DNA of 64,000 nucleotides from Sphingomicrobium sediminis (GTDB taxonomy: Bacteria; Pseudomonadota; Alphaproteobacteria; Sphingomonadales; Sphingomonadaceae). The notes under the pieces were generated by a model. That model was not told the origin of the DNA, made no database searches, and saw nothing but the letters and a program-made list of their open reading frames with translations. Below are positions 9,073 through 17,708 of this stretch, piece by piece. The position numbers and the translations under genes are program-made. The stretch spans positions 992,001-1,056,000 of the forward strand of contig NZ_JAMSHT010000001.1 of assembly GCF_023805295.1 (NCBI RefSeq). Reading direction: 5' to 3'. Each line of letters starts with the position of its first letter. The stretch's first letter is position 1.

Positions 9073-9998
9073 CTGCCGCGCGGATGCGCGTTGCGGTAGA
9101 CGTCGAGCAAGCGCGCCGCATCGACCTTCGTATAGATTTGCGTCGAACTGAGGCTCGCATGGCCGAGCAGTTCCTGTAGCGACCGCAGGTCGGTCCCCGC
9201 GCTCAGCAGGTGGCTGGCAAAGCTGTGGCGCAGTGCGTGCGGCGTCACGCTGTCGGGCAGGCCGAGCCGCCGCCGTGCCTCGCGCACCGAACGCCGCACG
9301 AGGTCGGACGAAAGCGGACCACCACGGACCCCGCGGAAGAGCGGCGTGCCGGCATCGAGCGGCCACGGACAGGCCTCGACATATTCCTTCACCGCCTGCG
9401 CGACCGCCGGCACGATCGGCACGACGCGCTGCTTGTTGCCCTTGCCGGTGACGCGGATGGCATCGCCGAACGGATGGGTACGCGCATCGAGTTGCATCGC
9501 TTCGGCAATGCGCAGCCCCGAACCGTAGAGCAAAAGCAGGATCGCAAAGTCGCGCTTGCCGACCCAATGCTCCTCCTTATGGTGCTTGGCCGCGTCGGCC
9601 AGCGCGCGCACGTCGGCGGGCGAAGATGGGCGCGGTAACGTCTTGGGTCGCTTGGGCGCGCGGACATGCGGGACTTGCGGCTGCTCGCCCGCTTCCTTGG
9701 CGACGAACGTCAGGAAACCACGCACCGCCGACAGCTCGCGTGCAGCAGAAGCCGCGCCGAGCCCCCCTGCCCTGCGGTCGGCAAGGAAGGCGCGAAGGTC
9801 GGTCGCCTTGATCGAGAGCAAAGCGAATTTGCCGATCTCCTCGCCGCGATGCTGGCCGAGAAAGTCGACGAAACGGAAAGCCGTCGCGCGATAGGCGCGC
9901 ACCGTATGGTCGGAAAGCCGCCGGTCATGGGCAAGATGGTCGGCCCAGCGGACGACCGCTGCGCGGGCAGGATGTGTGTCTAGCGGTTCTTCGTGCAC
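9069..9998 (-). CDS. xerC: Tyrosine recombinase XerC
   Basis: Site-specific recombinase that, with XerD, resolves chromosome dimers at dif. The 309-aa product has a SAM-like N-terminal core-binding domain and a C-terminal catalytic domain. Visible catalytic residues: Arg in GSGLRIAEA, Lys in TGKGNKQR, HALRHSFASH (His-x2-Arg) and LGHASLSSTQIYTKV with the His and the nucleophilic Tyr. I infer the start as GTG at 9998 (MHEEPLD...), overlapping the 3' end of the DUF484 gene by 19 bp; longer in-frame sequence is antisense-like shadow. The DUF484-xerC order matches other proteobacteria. No nearby dif site was recognised. Confidence 0.94.
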   Translation of the reverse strand: MHEEPLDTHPARAAVVRWADHLAHDRRLSDHTVRAYRATAFRFVDFLGQHRGEEIGKFALLSIKATDLRAFLADRRAGGLGAASAARELSAVRGFLTFVAKEAGEQPQVPHVRAPKRPKTLPRPSSPADVRALADAAKHHKEEHWVGKRDFAILLLLYGSGLRIAEAMQLDARTHPFGDAIRVTGKGNKQRVVPIVPAVAQAVKEYVEACPWPLDAGTPLFRGVRGGPLSSDLVRRSVREARRRLGLPDSVTPHALRHSFASHLLSAGTDLRSLQELLGHASLSSTQIYTKVDAARLLDVYRNAHPRGS

Positions 9999-10552
9999 CG
10001 CATCAGCATAGCGCCGAGCGTCTCGCCGAGAAAGCCGAGCAATGCCTGACCATGATCGCCGTCGAGCGGCAGGCTGTCTTCCTGTCCCAGCAGGATGAGG
10101 CCCGACAGGCGCCCGTCGCCGGCTTCGAACGGGATCAGGGCCTCGGTGCGGATCGCCGGGGCGATCTTGCCAAACAAGGGATCGCCATGATTGGTGGCGC
10201 GCATCTGGACACGGCCCCAGCCCATGGCGCGGGTCACCCAGGCGCTCTCGAGACGATGATTGCCCGTGCGGTCGATGCGATAGGCATCCTCGCCTGCCTT
10301 GAGCGCGATGGCGCAATGGTCGACCAGCAGCAATTCGGCCCAGCGATGGACGATCGTCGCGAAGAGATCGGGCACGCTGTCGCAGGCCATCAGGCTCAGC
10401 ACCGCTTCGTGGATCGACGCGGTCGCGCCGGCATGCCCGCGCGCAAACGCAAGCAATTCATCGCGCTCGACCTCGGCAGCGCCGAGCCGGTCGCGAAGGG
10501 CCTTCAAAGCCCGATCCTCGAAGCGAATCACTTCAGCCATGACCCTATCCAT
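9980..10552 (-). CDS. DUF484 family protein (GAF-like)
   Basis: A 190-aa cytoplasmic protein of the DUF484 family, which has a GAF-like fold and is almost always encoded upstream of xerC. Seen: an N-terminal helical region with ALKALRDRLGAAEVERDEL, then a core with SVPDLFATIVHRWAELL and the C-terminal LILLGQEDSLPLDGDHGQ. Function unknown; the constant linkage to xerC suggests a cell-cycle or recombination role, but no motif proves it. It is the first gene of the pair; the upstream gap to the transaldolase gene on the right is about 45 bp. Confidence 0.88.
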   Translation of the reverse strand: MDRVMAEVIRFEDRALKALRDRLGAAEVERDELLAFARGHAGATASIHEAVLSLMACDSVPDLFATIVHRWAELLLVDHCAIALKAGEDAYRIDRTGNHRLESAWVTRAMGWGRVQMRATNHGDPLFGKIAPAIRTEALIPFEAGDGRLSGLILLGQEDSLPLDGDHGQALLGFLGETLGAMLMRCTKNR

Positions 10553-10597
10553 AGCCGAACAAGGTTAATTTGGCGCCAAGAACTGCGGAAAAAAGCG

Positions 10598-11251
10598 TCA
10601 GCCGATTTTCTGGCCGGTCGACTCCCAGTCCTTGAGGAATGCGGCAAGACCCTTGTCGGTGAGCGGATGGTTGAACATCTTCCAGATGACTTCGGGCGGC
10701 GCGGTCATTACGTCAGCGCCCAGTTTCGCGCTGTCGTGGATGTGGATGGGGTTGCGCACGCTGGCGACCAGGATCTCGGTCGCAAAGTCGTAATTGTCGT
10801 AGATGATGCGGATGTCGGTGATGAGCTCCATGCCCGGATAGCCGACATCGTCATGCCGCCCGACGAAAGGCGAGATGAAGCTGGCGCCGGCCTTCGCCGC
10901 GAGCAGCGCCTGGTTGGCCGAGAAACAGAGCGTCACATTGACCATCGTGCCGTCGCCGGTCAGCGCCTTGCAGGTCTTGAGACCGTCCTTGGTCAGCGGC
11001 ACCTTGATCGCGATATTGTCGGCGATCTTCCGCAGCACTTCGGCCTCGCGCATCATCTCGGCATGTTCGGTGGCGACGACTTCCGCCGAGACAGGACCGT
11101 CGGTGATGCCGCAAATCTCCTTGGTGACCTCGATAATGTCGCGGCCCGATTTCTTGATGAGCGAGGGATTAGTCGTGACCCCGTCGAGCAAGCCGGCGTC
11201 GGCAAGTTCCTTGATGTCATCGATATCGGCGGTGTCGGCGAAGAATTTCAT
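10598..11251 (-). CDS. fsa: Fructose-6-phosphate aldolase/transaldolase-like protein
   Basis: A 217-aa protein of the short transaldolase (TalC/FSA) family, about 100 residues shorter than classical transaldolases. It starts [20 protein letters not shown], carries [11 protein letters not shown] and the Schiff-base Lys83 in NIAIKVPLT, and ends with a helix typical of the decameric members. Whether it acts as transaldolase in the pentose phosphate pathway or as an aldolase cannot be told from sequence alone. Start at 11251 fits the conserved N-terminus; an ATG 36 bases upstream adds a non-homologous stretch. Confidence 0.93.
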   Translation of the reverse strand: MKFFADTADIDDIKELADAGLLDGVTTNPSLIKKSGRDIIEVTKEICGITDGPVSAEVVATEHAEMMREAEVLRKIADNIAIKVPLTKDGLKTCKALTGDGTMVNVTLCFSANQALLAAKAGASFISPFVGRHDDVGYPGMELITDIRIIYDNYDFATEILVASVRNPIHIHDSAKLGADVMTAPPEVIWKMFNHPLTDKGLAAFLKDWESTGQKIG

Positions 11252-11328
11252 TTGGGGTCCCCTGAGGCTGGCGCTGTGCGTTGCCAACCGATACTGAAGT
11301 TCAAAGCAGACGTCACCAAGGAACCCGC

Positions 11329-12096
11329 ATGAGCGAGAATGTTTTGGTCGGACAAGACGGCCGTCACCTGTCGATCCGCCTCAATCGCCCCGAAAGCCGT
11401 AACGCGATCACCGTCGCCATGTATGCTGCGATGGCCGACGCGGTCGAGCAAGCAGGCAGCGATGACGGCATCGACCTCGTCACCATTTCGGGCGAAGGCG
11501 TGGATTTCACCGCCGGCAACGACCTCATGGATTTCATGGCCGAGATGCCGCAGCCGGGCGAGAATACCGACATCCCCGTCTGGCGTTTCCTGCGTGCGAT
11601 GGCGAAAAACGAAGTGCCGATCATCGCCAAAGTGCACGGCAATGCGATCGGTATCGGCACGACGATGCTGTTCCATTGCGACCTCGTCGTCGCCGCCGAC
11701 AATGCGCGCTTCAAGATGCCGTTCACCGAGCTGGGCCTGGTGCCCGAGGCTGCGTCCAGCCTGATCATGCCCGAGCTTGCGGGGCGTCGGGCGGCGGCGC
11801 GCTACCTGCTGCTGGGCGAGAGTTTCGGGGCCGCCGAAGCCAAGTCCGTCGGGCTGGTCAGCCATGTCGCGCCCGCGGGCGATCTCGATGCCAAGTTTGA
11901 CGAGGTTGTCACGACCTTACTGTCACGCCCGCCCGAAGCGATGCGCCTGACGCAAAAGCTGCTGCGCACCAGCGACCGCCATGCGATCCTCGAGCGGATG
12001 GACCATGAGAATGGGCATTTCGCCGAGCGACTGACGTCGGACGAACTCAAGCAGGCAGTGATGCAATTCTTCGCCGCGCGCGGCGGCGGCAACTAG
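11329..12096 (+). CDS. Enoyl-CoA hydratase/isomerase family protein
   Basis: A 255-aa crotonase-fold protein. Seen: [15 protein letters not shown], the oxyanion-hole segments [11 protein letters not shown] and [32 protein letters not shown], and a C-terminal helical region. The second catalytic glutamate position appears as [13 protein letters not shown], so hydratase activity is plausible, but the exact substrate is unknown. The ATG at 11329 follows AAGGAA. It is divergent from the transaldolase gene with about 77 bp between, and convergent with the TadE-like genes, overlapping by 4 bp. Confidence 0.88.
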   Translation: MSENVLVGQDGRHLSIRLNRPESRNAITVAMYAAMADAVEQAGSDDGIDLVTISGEGVDFTAGNDLMDFMAEMPQPGENTDIPVWRFLRAMAKNEVPIIAKVHGNAIGIGTTMLFHCDLVVAADNARFKMPFTELGLVPEAASSLIMPELAGRRAAARYLLLGESFGAAEAKSVGLVSHVAPAGDLDAKFDEVVTTLLSRPPEAMRLTQKLLRTSDRHAILERMDHENGHFAERLTSDELKQAVMQFFAARGGGN

Positions 12097-12488
12097 TTCG
12101 CGATATAGACGCGCTTGTTGCGCGTGAGCGAGACGTCGGGACCCGGCAGGAAGAGCAGATCGGTCTTCTGGTTGTAGGTCACCGAGAGGTCGACATAGCC
12201 GTTGCCGTTGACCGGCGTTGCAATCGTGAAGTTGCCCGGTCCGATGCCGTAGACGCGGTCCTCGATCTCGTTGACCAGGTCATTGTGCGTGGGCGTCGGA
12301 TAGATGACCGCGAGGCGTGCCCCCTCACCCAGCGCATGCTGCATGCCCGCCACGGCGCGGAAGACGAGGCCCAGCTGGACCACCATCCACAGCATCACGA
12401 TGAAGATGGGCAGCGCGAAGGCGAGCTCGATCGCCGCAGCGCCGTGCACGTCCTTCCAGATACGCAGGTTCTTGAGCAGCTTTTTCAT
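12093..12488 (-). CDS. TadE-like pilus assembly protein (second copy)
   Basis: A 131-aa TadE-family pseudopilin-like protein. Residues 1-17 are basic, then AAAIELAFALPIFIVMLWMVVQLGLVF forms the single membrane helix with the conserved Glu five residues into the hydrophobic stretch (A-I-E-L), as in prepilin-type TadE proteins. The rest is a periplasmic beta-rich domain. It overlaps its upstream partner by ATGA, so it is the last gene of the tadG-tadE-tadE set. Confidence 0.85.
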   Translation of the reverse strand: MKKLLKNLRIWKDVHGAAAIELAFALPIFIVMLWMVVQLGLVFRAVAGMQHALGEGARLAVIYPTPTHNDLVNEIEDRVYGIGPGNFTIATPVNGNGYVDLSVTYNQKTDLLFLPGPDVSLTRNKRVYIAN

Positions 12489-12946
12489 CAGTATGTCCGC
12501 ATCCCCACTTCGACCGTCATCGGCATTTTCCCATTCTCGTTGGGAAGACCGATATAGCGCGGATCGATGACCGGTTCGTAAAGCTCCTTGATCACGATGT
12601 TGATGTAGCGGGTCTCGACCTGCGTCGAGAGGCAATCGGTATTGTAATCGAGCGCCGTCACGCCATCGCATTTCAGCGTGTAGGTAACAGTGACCTTGTC
12701 CGCACCGACATTGGCCGCCGCCGCGGCTTCGGCCTTGAGATTTTCGTCCACCGCCAGCGTCGTGGTGGTGAGCTTCACCTTCTCGAGCGCACGCTGCGCG
12801 CCCTGCTCGATCACCAGCTTGCGGCCATAGGCCATCGACAGGTCGACCACGCCGGTCACCATTAGCGCCATGATCGGCGCGACGATGGCCAGCTCGATCG
12901 TTGCCGAGCCCTTCTTGTCTTTCCCCAGTTTGACGAGATGGATCAT
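12488..12946 (-). CDS. TadE-like pilus assembly protein (first copy)
   Basis: A 152-aa TadE-family protein: N-terminus MIHLVKLGKDKKGSATIELA, then a membrane helix IVAPIMALMVTGVVDLSMAYG with the conserved Glu in T-I-E-L, followed by a periplasmic domain containing two cysteines (LKCDG, TDCLS) that may pair. TadE proteins are minor pseudopilins of the Tad/Flp apparatus. It sits 2 bp downstream of the TadG-like gene and overlaps the next TadE gene. Confidence 0.86.
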   Translation of the reverse strand: MIHLVKLGKDKKGSATIELAIVAPIMALMVTGVVDLSMAYGRKLVIEQGAQRALEKVKLTTTTLAVDENLKAEAAAAANVGADKVTVTYTLKCDGVTALDYNTDCLSTQVETRYINIVIKELYEPVIDPRYIGLPNENGKMPMTVEVGMRTY

Positions 12947-12948
12947 GA

Positions 12949-14286
12949 TCAGGCCACCAGTCGGATGAGACGTCCGCCTTGATAGGTGGGCACGCCGGAG
13001 GGGCAGCCATTCTGGGTGAATTTGTTGGTCGTGGTGCTGTTCCCGCTAAAGGTGATGCGACGCGCCACGAAGCGGGTGCAAACAGCGGTGTTGTTGCCGT
13101 CACCATTGTAGGTCATGCCCTGGTTCGGGAAGTAGAGCGCGCCAACCACGGTACCAGTCGACCCGCCATTGATCTTGTTGGGCGACTGGGTGTTGACGTT
13201 GGTGGCACGGCGATCCTGATAGATGGCAATGCCCTCATACTTGCCGCTGGTCGAGGCCGTCAGGTCCATCGTCGCACCCGCATTCATATCGAACGAGCCG
13301 ATCGTGGCGGTGCTCGACGTATCACTGTTGGTCAGAATGATGGTGACATCGGTGCCGGTTAGGCGACCCTGGATCTTCGCGCTACCACCATCGATATAAT
13401 AGACGCCCGACGGCAGGTTGAGCGTGGTATTCGACGGCACATCGAGTTCGGTGAAGCAGTTCACCTGATCGCCGCCCGAAGTCTTCAGCGTCAGATCGGT
13501 CGTCGGGCTGAGCGGGCCGGCCTCTTCGACCGTGATGTTCTTGCCGCCTTGTACGACGACCTTCTGCGCGTCGCATTTCATCTCCGACGGCTCGGGATTG
13601 ATGTTGGCGTACGGGTCGGACTGCTGGCTGACATAAGGGTCATATTTGTCGACGACCCAGTTGTCTGACTTCTGAATACCGCCGACCGAGGCGATAACCG
13701 AAGCCTTCATGATGACCGAGCCCTTCGCGATCGCGGAGTCCGATGCGGTGGCGTTGGTGATCATGCCGCAATCCATCTCGACGCCGCCATTACCGCCGCC
13801 GGTGATGCCGGTGAGCGGCTGGGTCTCGAGGCTGACGACACAATAATCGTCCGAACCAGGAATGCTCGCCGCAGTGGCCTCGGCCATGATCCGCGGCGGA
13901 TTACTCATGAACATGCCGCTGAAGGACAGCGGACGCTCGATCGCCAGCTCAACCTTCACCGGGATGGTCTGGACGCCTGACGCGGCCGGCAGGGTCGTGA
14001 TCGGATAGCCGGTCACCAGTGCGATGCCGGTATTGTTGTTGATCGACAGATCCTCGTTCACCGCACGCTCGACGGCAGTCTGATCCGAGCCCACCTGCAC
14101 ACGCTCGTAGACACCGGCGATCGCCGCCGAGTCCGCCGCGCGCTGCAACTGACGTTTCCACAGCGTCCACTGGATCGTGTCGGTGGCGAGGCCCGCAGCC
14201 CCGATGAACAGCGGCATGGTCGCGGCCATGACGACCAGCACGTTGCCCGTATCGTCAATCCAGATCTTGCGAAACAGCTTGCGCAT
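12949..14286 (-). CDS. TadG-like protein with TadE/TadG N-terminus
   Basis: A 445-aa Tad-associated protein. Start at MRKLFRKIWIDDTGNVL; an N-terminal membrane helix VLVVMAATMPLFIGAAGLATD contains the pattern of the 'putative Flp pilus-assembly TadE/G-like' domain, followed by WTLWKRQLQRAADSAAIAG, the signature shared by TadG proteins. The long periplasmic part is Thr/Ser/Asn-rich and beta-helix-like, with few cysteines. No clear MIDAS motif of a vWA domain was seen. It is the first of three co-directional genes; no other tad genes (cpaB-F, tadB/C, flp) are visible in the window. Confidence 0.82.
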   Translation of the reverse strand: MRKLFRKIWIDDTGNVLVVMAATMPLFIGAAGLATDTIQWTLWKRQLQRAADSAAIAGVYERVQVGSDQTAVERAVNEDLSINNNTGIALVTGYPITTLPAASGVQTIPVKVELAIERPLSFSGMFMSNPPRIMAEATAASIPGSDDYCVVSLETQPLTGITGGGNGGVEMDCGMITNATASDSAIAKGSVIMKASVIASVGGIQKSDNWVVDKYDPYVSQQSDPYANINPEPSEMKCDAQKVVVQGGKNITVEEAGPLSPTTDLTLKTSGGDQVNCFTELDVPSNTTLNLPSGVYYIDGGSAKIQGRLTGTDVTIILTNSDTSSTATIGSFDMNAGATMDLTASTSGKYEGIAIYQDRRATNVNTQSPNKINGGSTGTVVGALYFPNQGMTYNGDGNNTAVCTRFVARRITFSGNSTTTNKFTQNGCPSGVPTYQGGRLIRLVA

Positions 14287-14521
14287 GCGTCCTAAACTCC
14301 TGGCTTTTGCCCATTCGAGCACGGCCATAACGCAGGTAAGGTGAGCGAACCGTTCAAGCTTGTGGTTAACGAAATCCTAGCGACGGCAAATTTGCCGCTT
14401 TCCCCTTGTTTGCGGAATTTCCCCGTCTTACATTGGCAATACACCATGTTAAGGCTTGCCTTGCGGGGGTCGGCGGGTTCACCTTCCACACTCGAACGGC
14501 AAGCGGGATAAAGGGAAGAGA

Positions 14522-15724
14522 ATGGCGAGCGAGACCAAGACCGAGACGACCACCAAGATCAAACTGGATCCGCCCGACGCGCTGCAGCCGATCGCCACCG
14601 ATCAGGCCGCCGGCCTCGTGCCGCTGAAGGACGAGGAACGGACCGAGCTGGACAAAAAGGTCACGACCTTTGTCGACGAACTCGCCGCGCTCGACGCCAA
14701 CAGCCCCGAATTCGGCAAGAAGGTCGACCAGCTGACCGCCATGGGGCGCAAGGAGATCAAGGAAGCAGCCGGTGCCTCCAACCGCTTCCTCGACCGCCCG
14801 GTCAAGGCGATCGACAGCGACACCGGGATCGGCGCCGACCTCACCAAGCTGCGCCAGACGGTCGAAGAACTCGACCCCAGCGAAAACAGCCGGATGTTCA
14901 CCACCCGCAAGCTCCTTGGCATCATCCCCTTCGGCAAGCGCGTGAACCGCTATTTCGACAAGTATCGCTCCTCGCAGAGCCATATCAGCGCGATCCTCGA
15001 ACGGCTCGATAATGGCAAGGACGAGCTGTTGATGGACAATGCCGCCATCGACACGGAACGTGCTGGCCTGTGGAAGACGATGCACAAGCTCGAACAGATG
15101 ATTCACATCTCCAAGAGCCTCGATGCCGAACTGGAAGCCAAGGCCAACGAGCTCGACGCGACCGATCCGGCCAAGGCCAAGGCGATGCGCGAAAGCGCCC
15201 TCTTCTACACCCGCCAACGTACGCAGGACCTGCTGACGCAAATGGCCGTGACGGTGCAGGGTTATCTCGCGCTCGATCTCGTCAAGAAGAACAATGTCGA
15301 GCTGGTGAAGGGCGTCGACCGCGCCTCGACCACCACCGTCTCGGCGCTGCGCACCGCGGTGACCGTCGCCTCGGCGATGAGCAACCAGAAGCTCGTGCTC
15401 GAGCAGATTACTGCGCTCAATACCACGACCGCCGGCATGATCGACAGCACGGGCGAGATGCTCAAGCAGAATACCGCCCAGATCCACGAACAGGCGGCCA
15501 GCTCGACCATTCCGCTGGAGACGCTGCAACGCGCCTTCCAGAACATTTACGACACGATGGATTCGATCGACCAGTTCAAGCTTCAGGCCCTCGGCAACAT
15601 GAAGCAGACCGTCGACGTCCTCGAAGACGAAGTCGAGAAGTCGAAGGGCTATATCGCACGCGCAGAAGGGGTCCAGCAGGGCAAACTGGAAAACCAGCAA
15701 TCGCCCTTTGAAGCCATCGAATGA
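14522..15724 (+). CDS. Toxic anion resistance protein, TelA family
   Basis: A 400-aa TelA-family (PF05816) protein, mostly helical. Seen: an acidic N-terminus, SRMFTTRKLLGIIPFGKRVNRYFDKY split over about residues 123-148, and long amphipathic helices through TQMAVTVQGYLALDLVKKNN and SNQKLVLEQITALNTTTAGM. TelA is named from tellurite resistance, but family members in other bacteria act in cell-envelope stress; the molecular role is unknown. Start at 14522 follows AAGGGAAGAGA. The stop overlaps the start of the next gene (ATGA), so both are expressed together. Confidence 0.9.
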   Translation: MASETKTETTTKIKLDPPDALQPIATDQAAGLVPLKDEERTELDKKVTTFVDELAALDANSPEFGKKVDQLTAMGRKEIKEAAGASNRFLDRPVKAIDSDTGIGADLTKLRQTVEELDPSENSRMFTTRKLLGIIPFGKRVNRYFDKYRSSQSHISAILERLDNGKDELLMDNAAIDTERAGLWKTMHKLEQMIHISKSLDAELEAKANELDATDPAKAKAMRESALFYTRQRTQDLLTQMAVTVQGYLALDLVKKNNVELVKGVDRASTTTVSALRTAVTVASAMSNQKLVLEQITALNTTTAGMIDSTGEMLKQNTAQIHEQAASSTIPLETLQRAFQNIYDTMDSIDQFKLQALGNMKQTVDVLEDEVEKSKGYIARAEGVQQGKLENQQSPFEAIE

Positions 15725-16497
15725 GCGTAGAAACCGAAATCCAAGCCATCGAGCGGCAGGTCCGCGAGCTGGAGCGCCTTCCCGCGCTTCAGGGCAAGGT
15801 CGATGCGTCGATCGACCGCGCCGATCGTATCCTCGACCATGTCAATCGCAGCCGCGCCGCGCGTCAGGCTCGCGCCCATGACGGTGCCGAAGTCGCGCGC
15901 CGACTGGGTCAGGCCGGCTTCTATGTGGCACTGGTGTGCGTCGCGACCATCGCCATCGGCCTGTTCGCGCCGATCGGTATTTTCGGTTTCCTCGGTGCCG
16001 TCGGACTCGCCATCGGCCTCGCCGCCATCGCGCTCTTCTGGCCGCGCAAGGACATCGAAATGGCCGAAGCCACCGAAAAGGTCGGCAATGCAGAACTGGT
16101 GCGCCGGTTCGACCGCTACATGCACCAGGAGCGCAAGGCCCTGCCCCCGCCCGCCAAGCGCGAAGTCGATGCCATTCTCTCGCGCCTGCCGGAACTGCGC
16201 GAAGTCCTCGAACGCGTGCCCGCCGGCGACCCGCAGGCCGCCGATGCGCGCCGCCTGATGAGCCGCCACCTGCCTGGCTTGATCGACCGCTACGAGCAGG
16301 TCCCTGCCGGCTATCGCGACTCCATCGACAATGAGGGGCTGAGCGTGGACGAACGCCTGGTCGATGGCCTCAAGGCCGGCCGCAAGGCGCTCGACGAATT
16401 GGGCGAGAATCTGGCCAAGAAGGACGTCCGCGCGCTCGAAACGCACGGACGCTTCCTCAAAACCAAATATGGGGACAAGCAAAGTCCGGTCGACTAA
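15721..16497 (+). CDS. XpaC-like membrane protein paired with TelA
   Basis: A 258-aa protein with an N-terminal coiled segment (residues 1-55), two closely spaced hydrophobic helices (VALVCVATIAIGLFAPIG and FLGAVGLAIGLAAIALFW, about 65-110) and a cytosolic helical C-terminal domain containing PPPAKREVDAILSRLPELREVLERV. Firmicutes encode TelA next to XpaC ('5-bromo-4-chloroindolyl phosphate hydrolysis') proteins with a similar layout of membrane helices plus helical tail, so I infer a remote XpaC relative; the sequence match itself is weak. Convergent overlap with the CoA-transferase gene. Confidence 0.7.
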   Translation: MSVETEIQAIERQVRELERLPALQGKVDASIDRADRILDHVNRSRAARQARAHDGAEVARRLGQAGFYVALVCVATIAIGLFAPIGIFGFLGAVGLAIGLAAIALFWPRKDIEMAEATEKVGNAELVRRFDRYMHQERKALPPPAKREVDAILSRLPELREVLERVPAGDPQAADARRLMSRHLPGLIDRYEQVPAGYRDSIDNEGLSVDERLVDGLKAGRKALDELGENLAKKDVRALETHGRFLKTKYGDKQSPVD

Positions 16498-17708
16498 CCG
16501 GCAACGCCTTTCGCCTTGAGCGCAGCCAGCGCCTCGGCATCCACATAATCGGACAGCACTTCATCGCTATGCTCGCCCAGTGCGGGCGGCGGCAGAGCGG
16601 CATCGGCGCGCTTCCCGTCGAGGCGGACAGGTGAGCCGACCATCGGGACTTCGCCCAAGGCCCCTGCCCCGCGCCGCTGCGCCGCACCGCGATGCACGGC
16701 CTGCGGGTCGGCTAGCGCCTGGCTGATCGTATTGATCGGGCCCGCGGGGATGCCCGCTTCCAGCAGCTTTGCCATCCAATGCTCTGCCGGATGATCCGCG
16801 ATCACCGCGCCGACCTTGGCGATGCACACTTCGCGATTGGCGACGCGCGCGGCATTGGTGACGAAGCGTTCATCCTCGGCCCATTCGGGATGACCGCAAA
16901 GCTTGGCCAGCCGAGCGAACTGTCTGTCGTTGCCGACCGCGATGACGAGCGGTTGGTCGCTCGCTTGGAAGGGCTGGTACGGCACGATATTGGGATGGCC
17001 ATTGCCGAGCCGCTGCGGGTCGCGCCCCGAGACCAGCGCATTACTTGCCTGGTTGGCCAGCACTGCGAGTTGCGTGTCGAGCAGCGCCATGTCGACGTGC
17101 GCGCCCTCTCCCGTGCGCTCTCGCTCGATCAGCGCCGCCTGAATCGCATTGGCGGCATACATGCCGGTGAAGATGTCGGCGATCGCCACGCCGACCTTCA
17201 GCGGCCCGCCATTTTCGACCTCGTCGGGTAGGCCGGTGACGCTCATCATGCCGCCCATGGCCTGGATGATGTAGTCGTAGCCGGCGCGGTCGGCATAAGG
17301 CCCGTCCTGCCCGAAGCCGGTGATCGAGCAGCAGACGAGCCGCGGATTGGCCTTTCGCAGCGACGCGACGTCGAGGCCGTATTTCTCAAGCCCCCCGACC
17401 CGGAAGTTTTCGACGAGCACGTCGGCGTTCACGGCCATCTGGCGCAAGATATCTGCGCCCTCCGGCTGCGCGAAATCGAGCGCGACGCTCTTCTTCCCGC
17501 GATTGGCGGCAAGAAAATAGGCCGCGACGCGCTCGCCTTCATGTTCGTGCCAGGGCGGGCCCCAATGGCGCGTGTCATCGCCCGCGCCCGGCTTCTCGAT
17601 CTTGATGACCTCGGCGCCCAGATCGGCCAGCAATTGCGTGCACCACGGCCCCGCCAACACGCGGCTGAGGTCGAGCACCTTGATACCGGAAAGCGGATTG
17701 GCGCTCAC
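16494..17708 (-). CDS. CaiB/BaiF family (class III) CoA transferase
   Basis: A 404-aa formyl-CoA-transferase-like enzyme. Seen: GIKVLDLSRVLAGPWCTQLLADLGAEVIKIE at the N-terminus, GDDTRHWGPPW, NRGKKSVALDF, the catalytic-Asp region HVDMALLDTQ and HPNIVPYQPF. It moves CoA between carboxylic acids; the substrate is unknown. The start is GTG at 17708, overlapping the TGA of the upstream oxidoreductase (GTGA). It is the last gene of a four-gene overlapping operon with pgi, gor and the FAD oxidoreductase. Confidence 0.93.
   Translation of the reverse strand: MSANPLSGIKVLDLSRVLAGPWCTQLLADLGAEVIKIEKPGAGDDTRHWGPPWHEHEGERVAAYFLAANRGKKSVALDFAQPEGADILRQMAVNADVLVENFRVGGLEKYGLDVASLRKANPRLVCCSITGFGQDGPYADRAGYDYIIQAMGGMMSVTGLPDEVENGGPLKVGVAIADIFTGMYAANAIQAALIERERTGEGAHVDMALLDTQLAVLANQASNALVSGRDPQRLGNGHPNIVPYQPFQASDQPLVIAVGNDRQFARLAKLCGHPEWAEDERFVTNAARVANREVCIAKVGAVIADHPAEHWMAKLLEAGIPAGPINTISQALADPQAVHRGAAQRRGAGALGEVPMVGSPVRLDGKRADAALPPPALGEHSDEVLSDYVDAEALAALKAKGVAG

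Noticed and set aside
12489..13106. Upstream in-frame extension of the second TadE gene (to 13106)
   Set aside because: It would overlap the first TadE gene in another frame; the ATG at 12488 gives the proper TadE N-terminus and an ATGA overlap.
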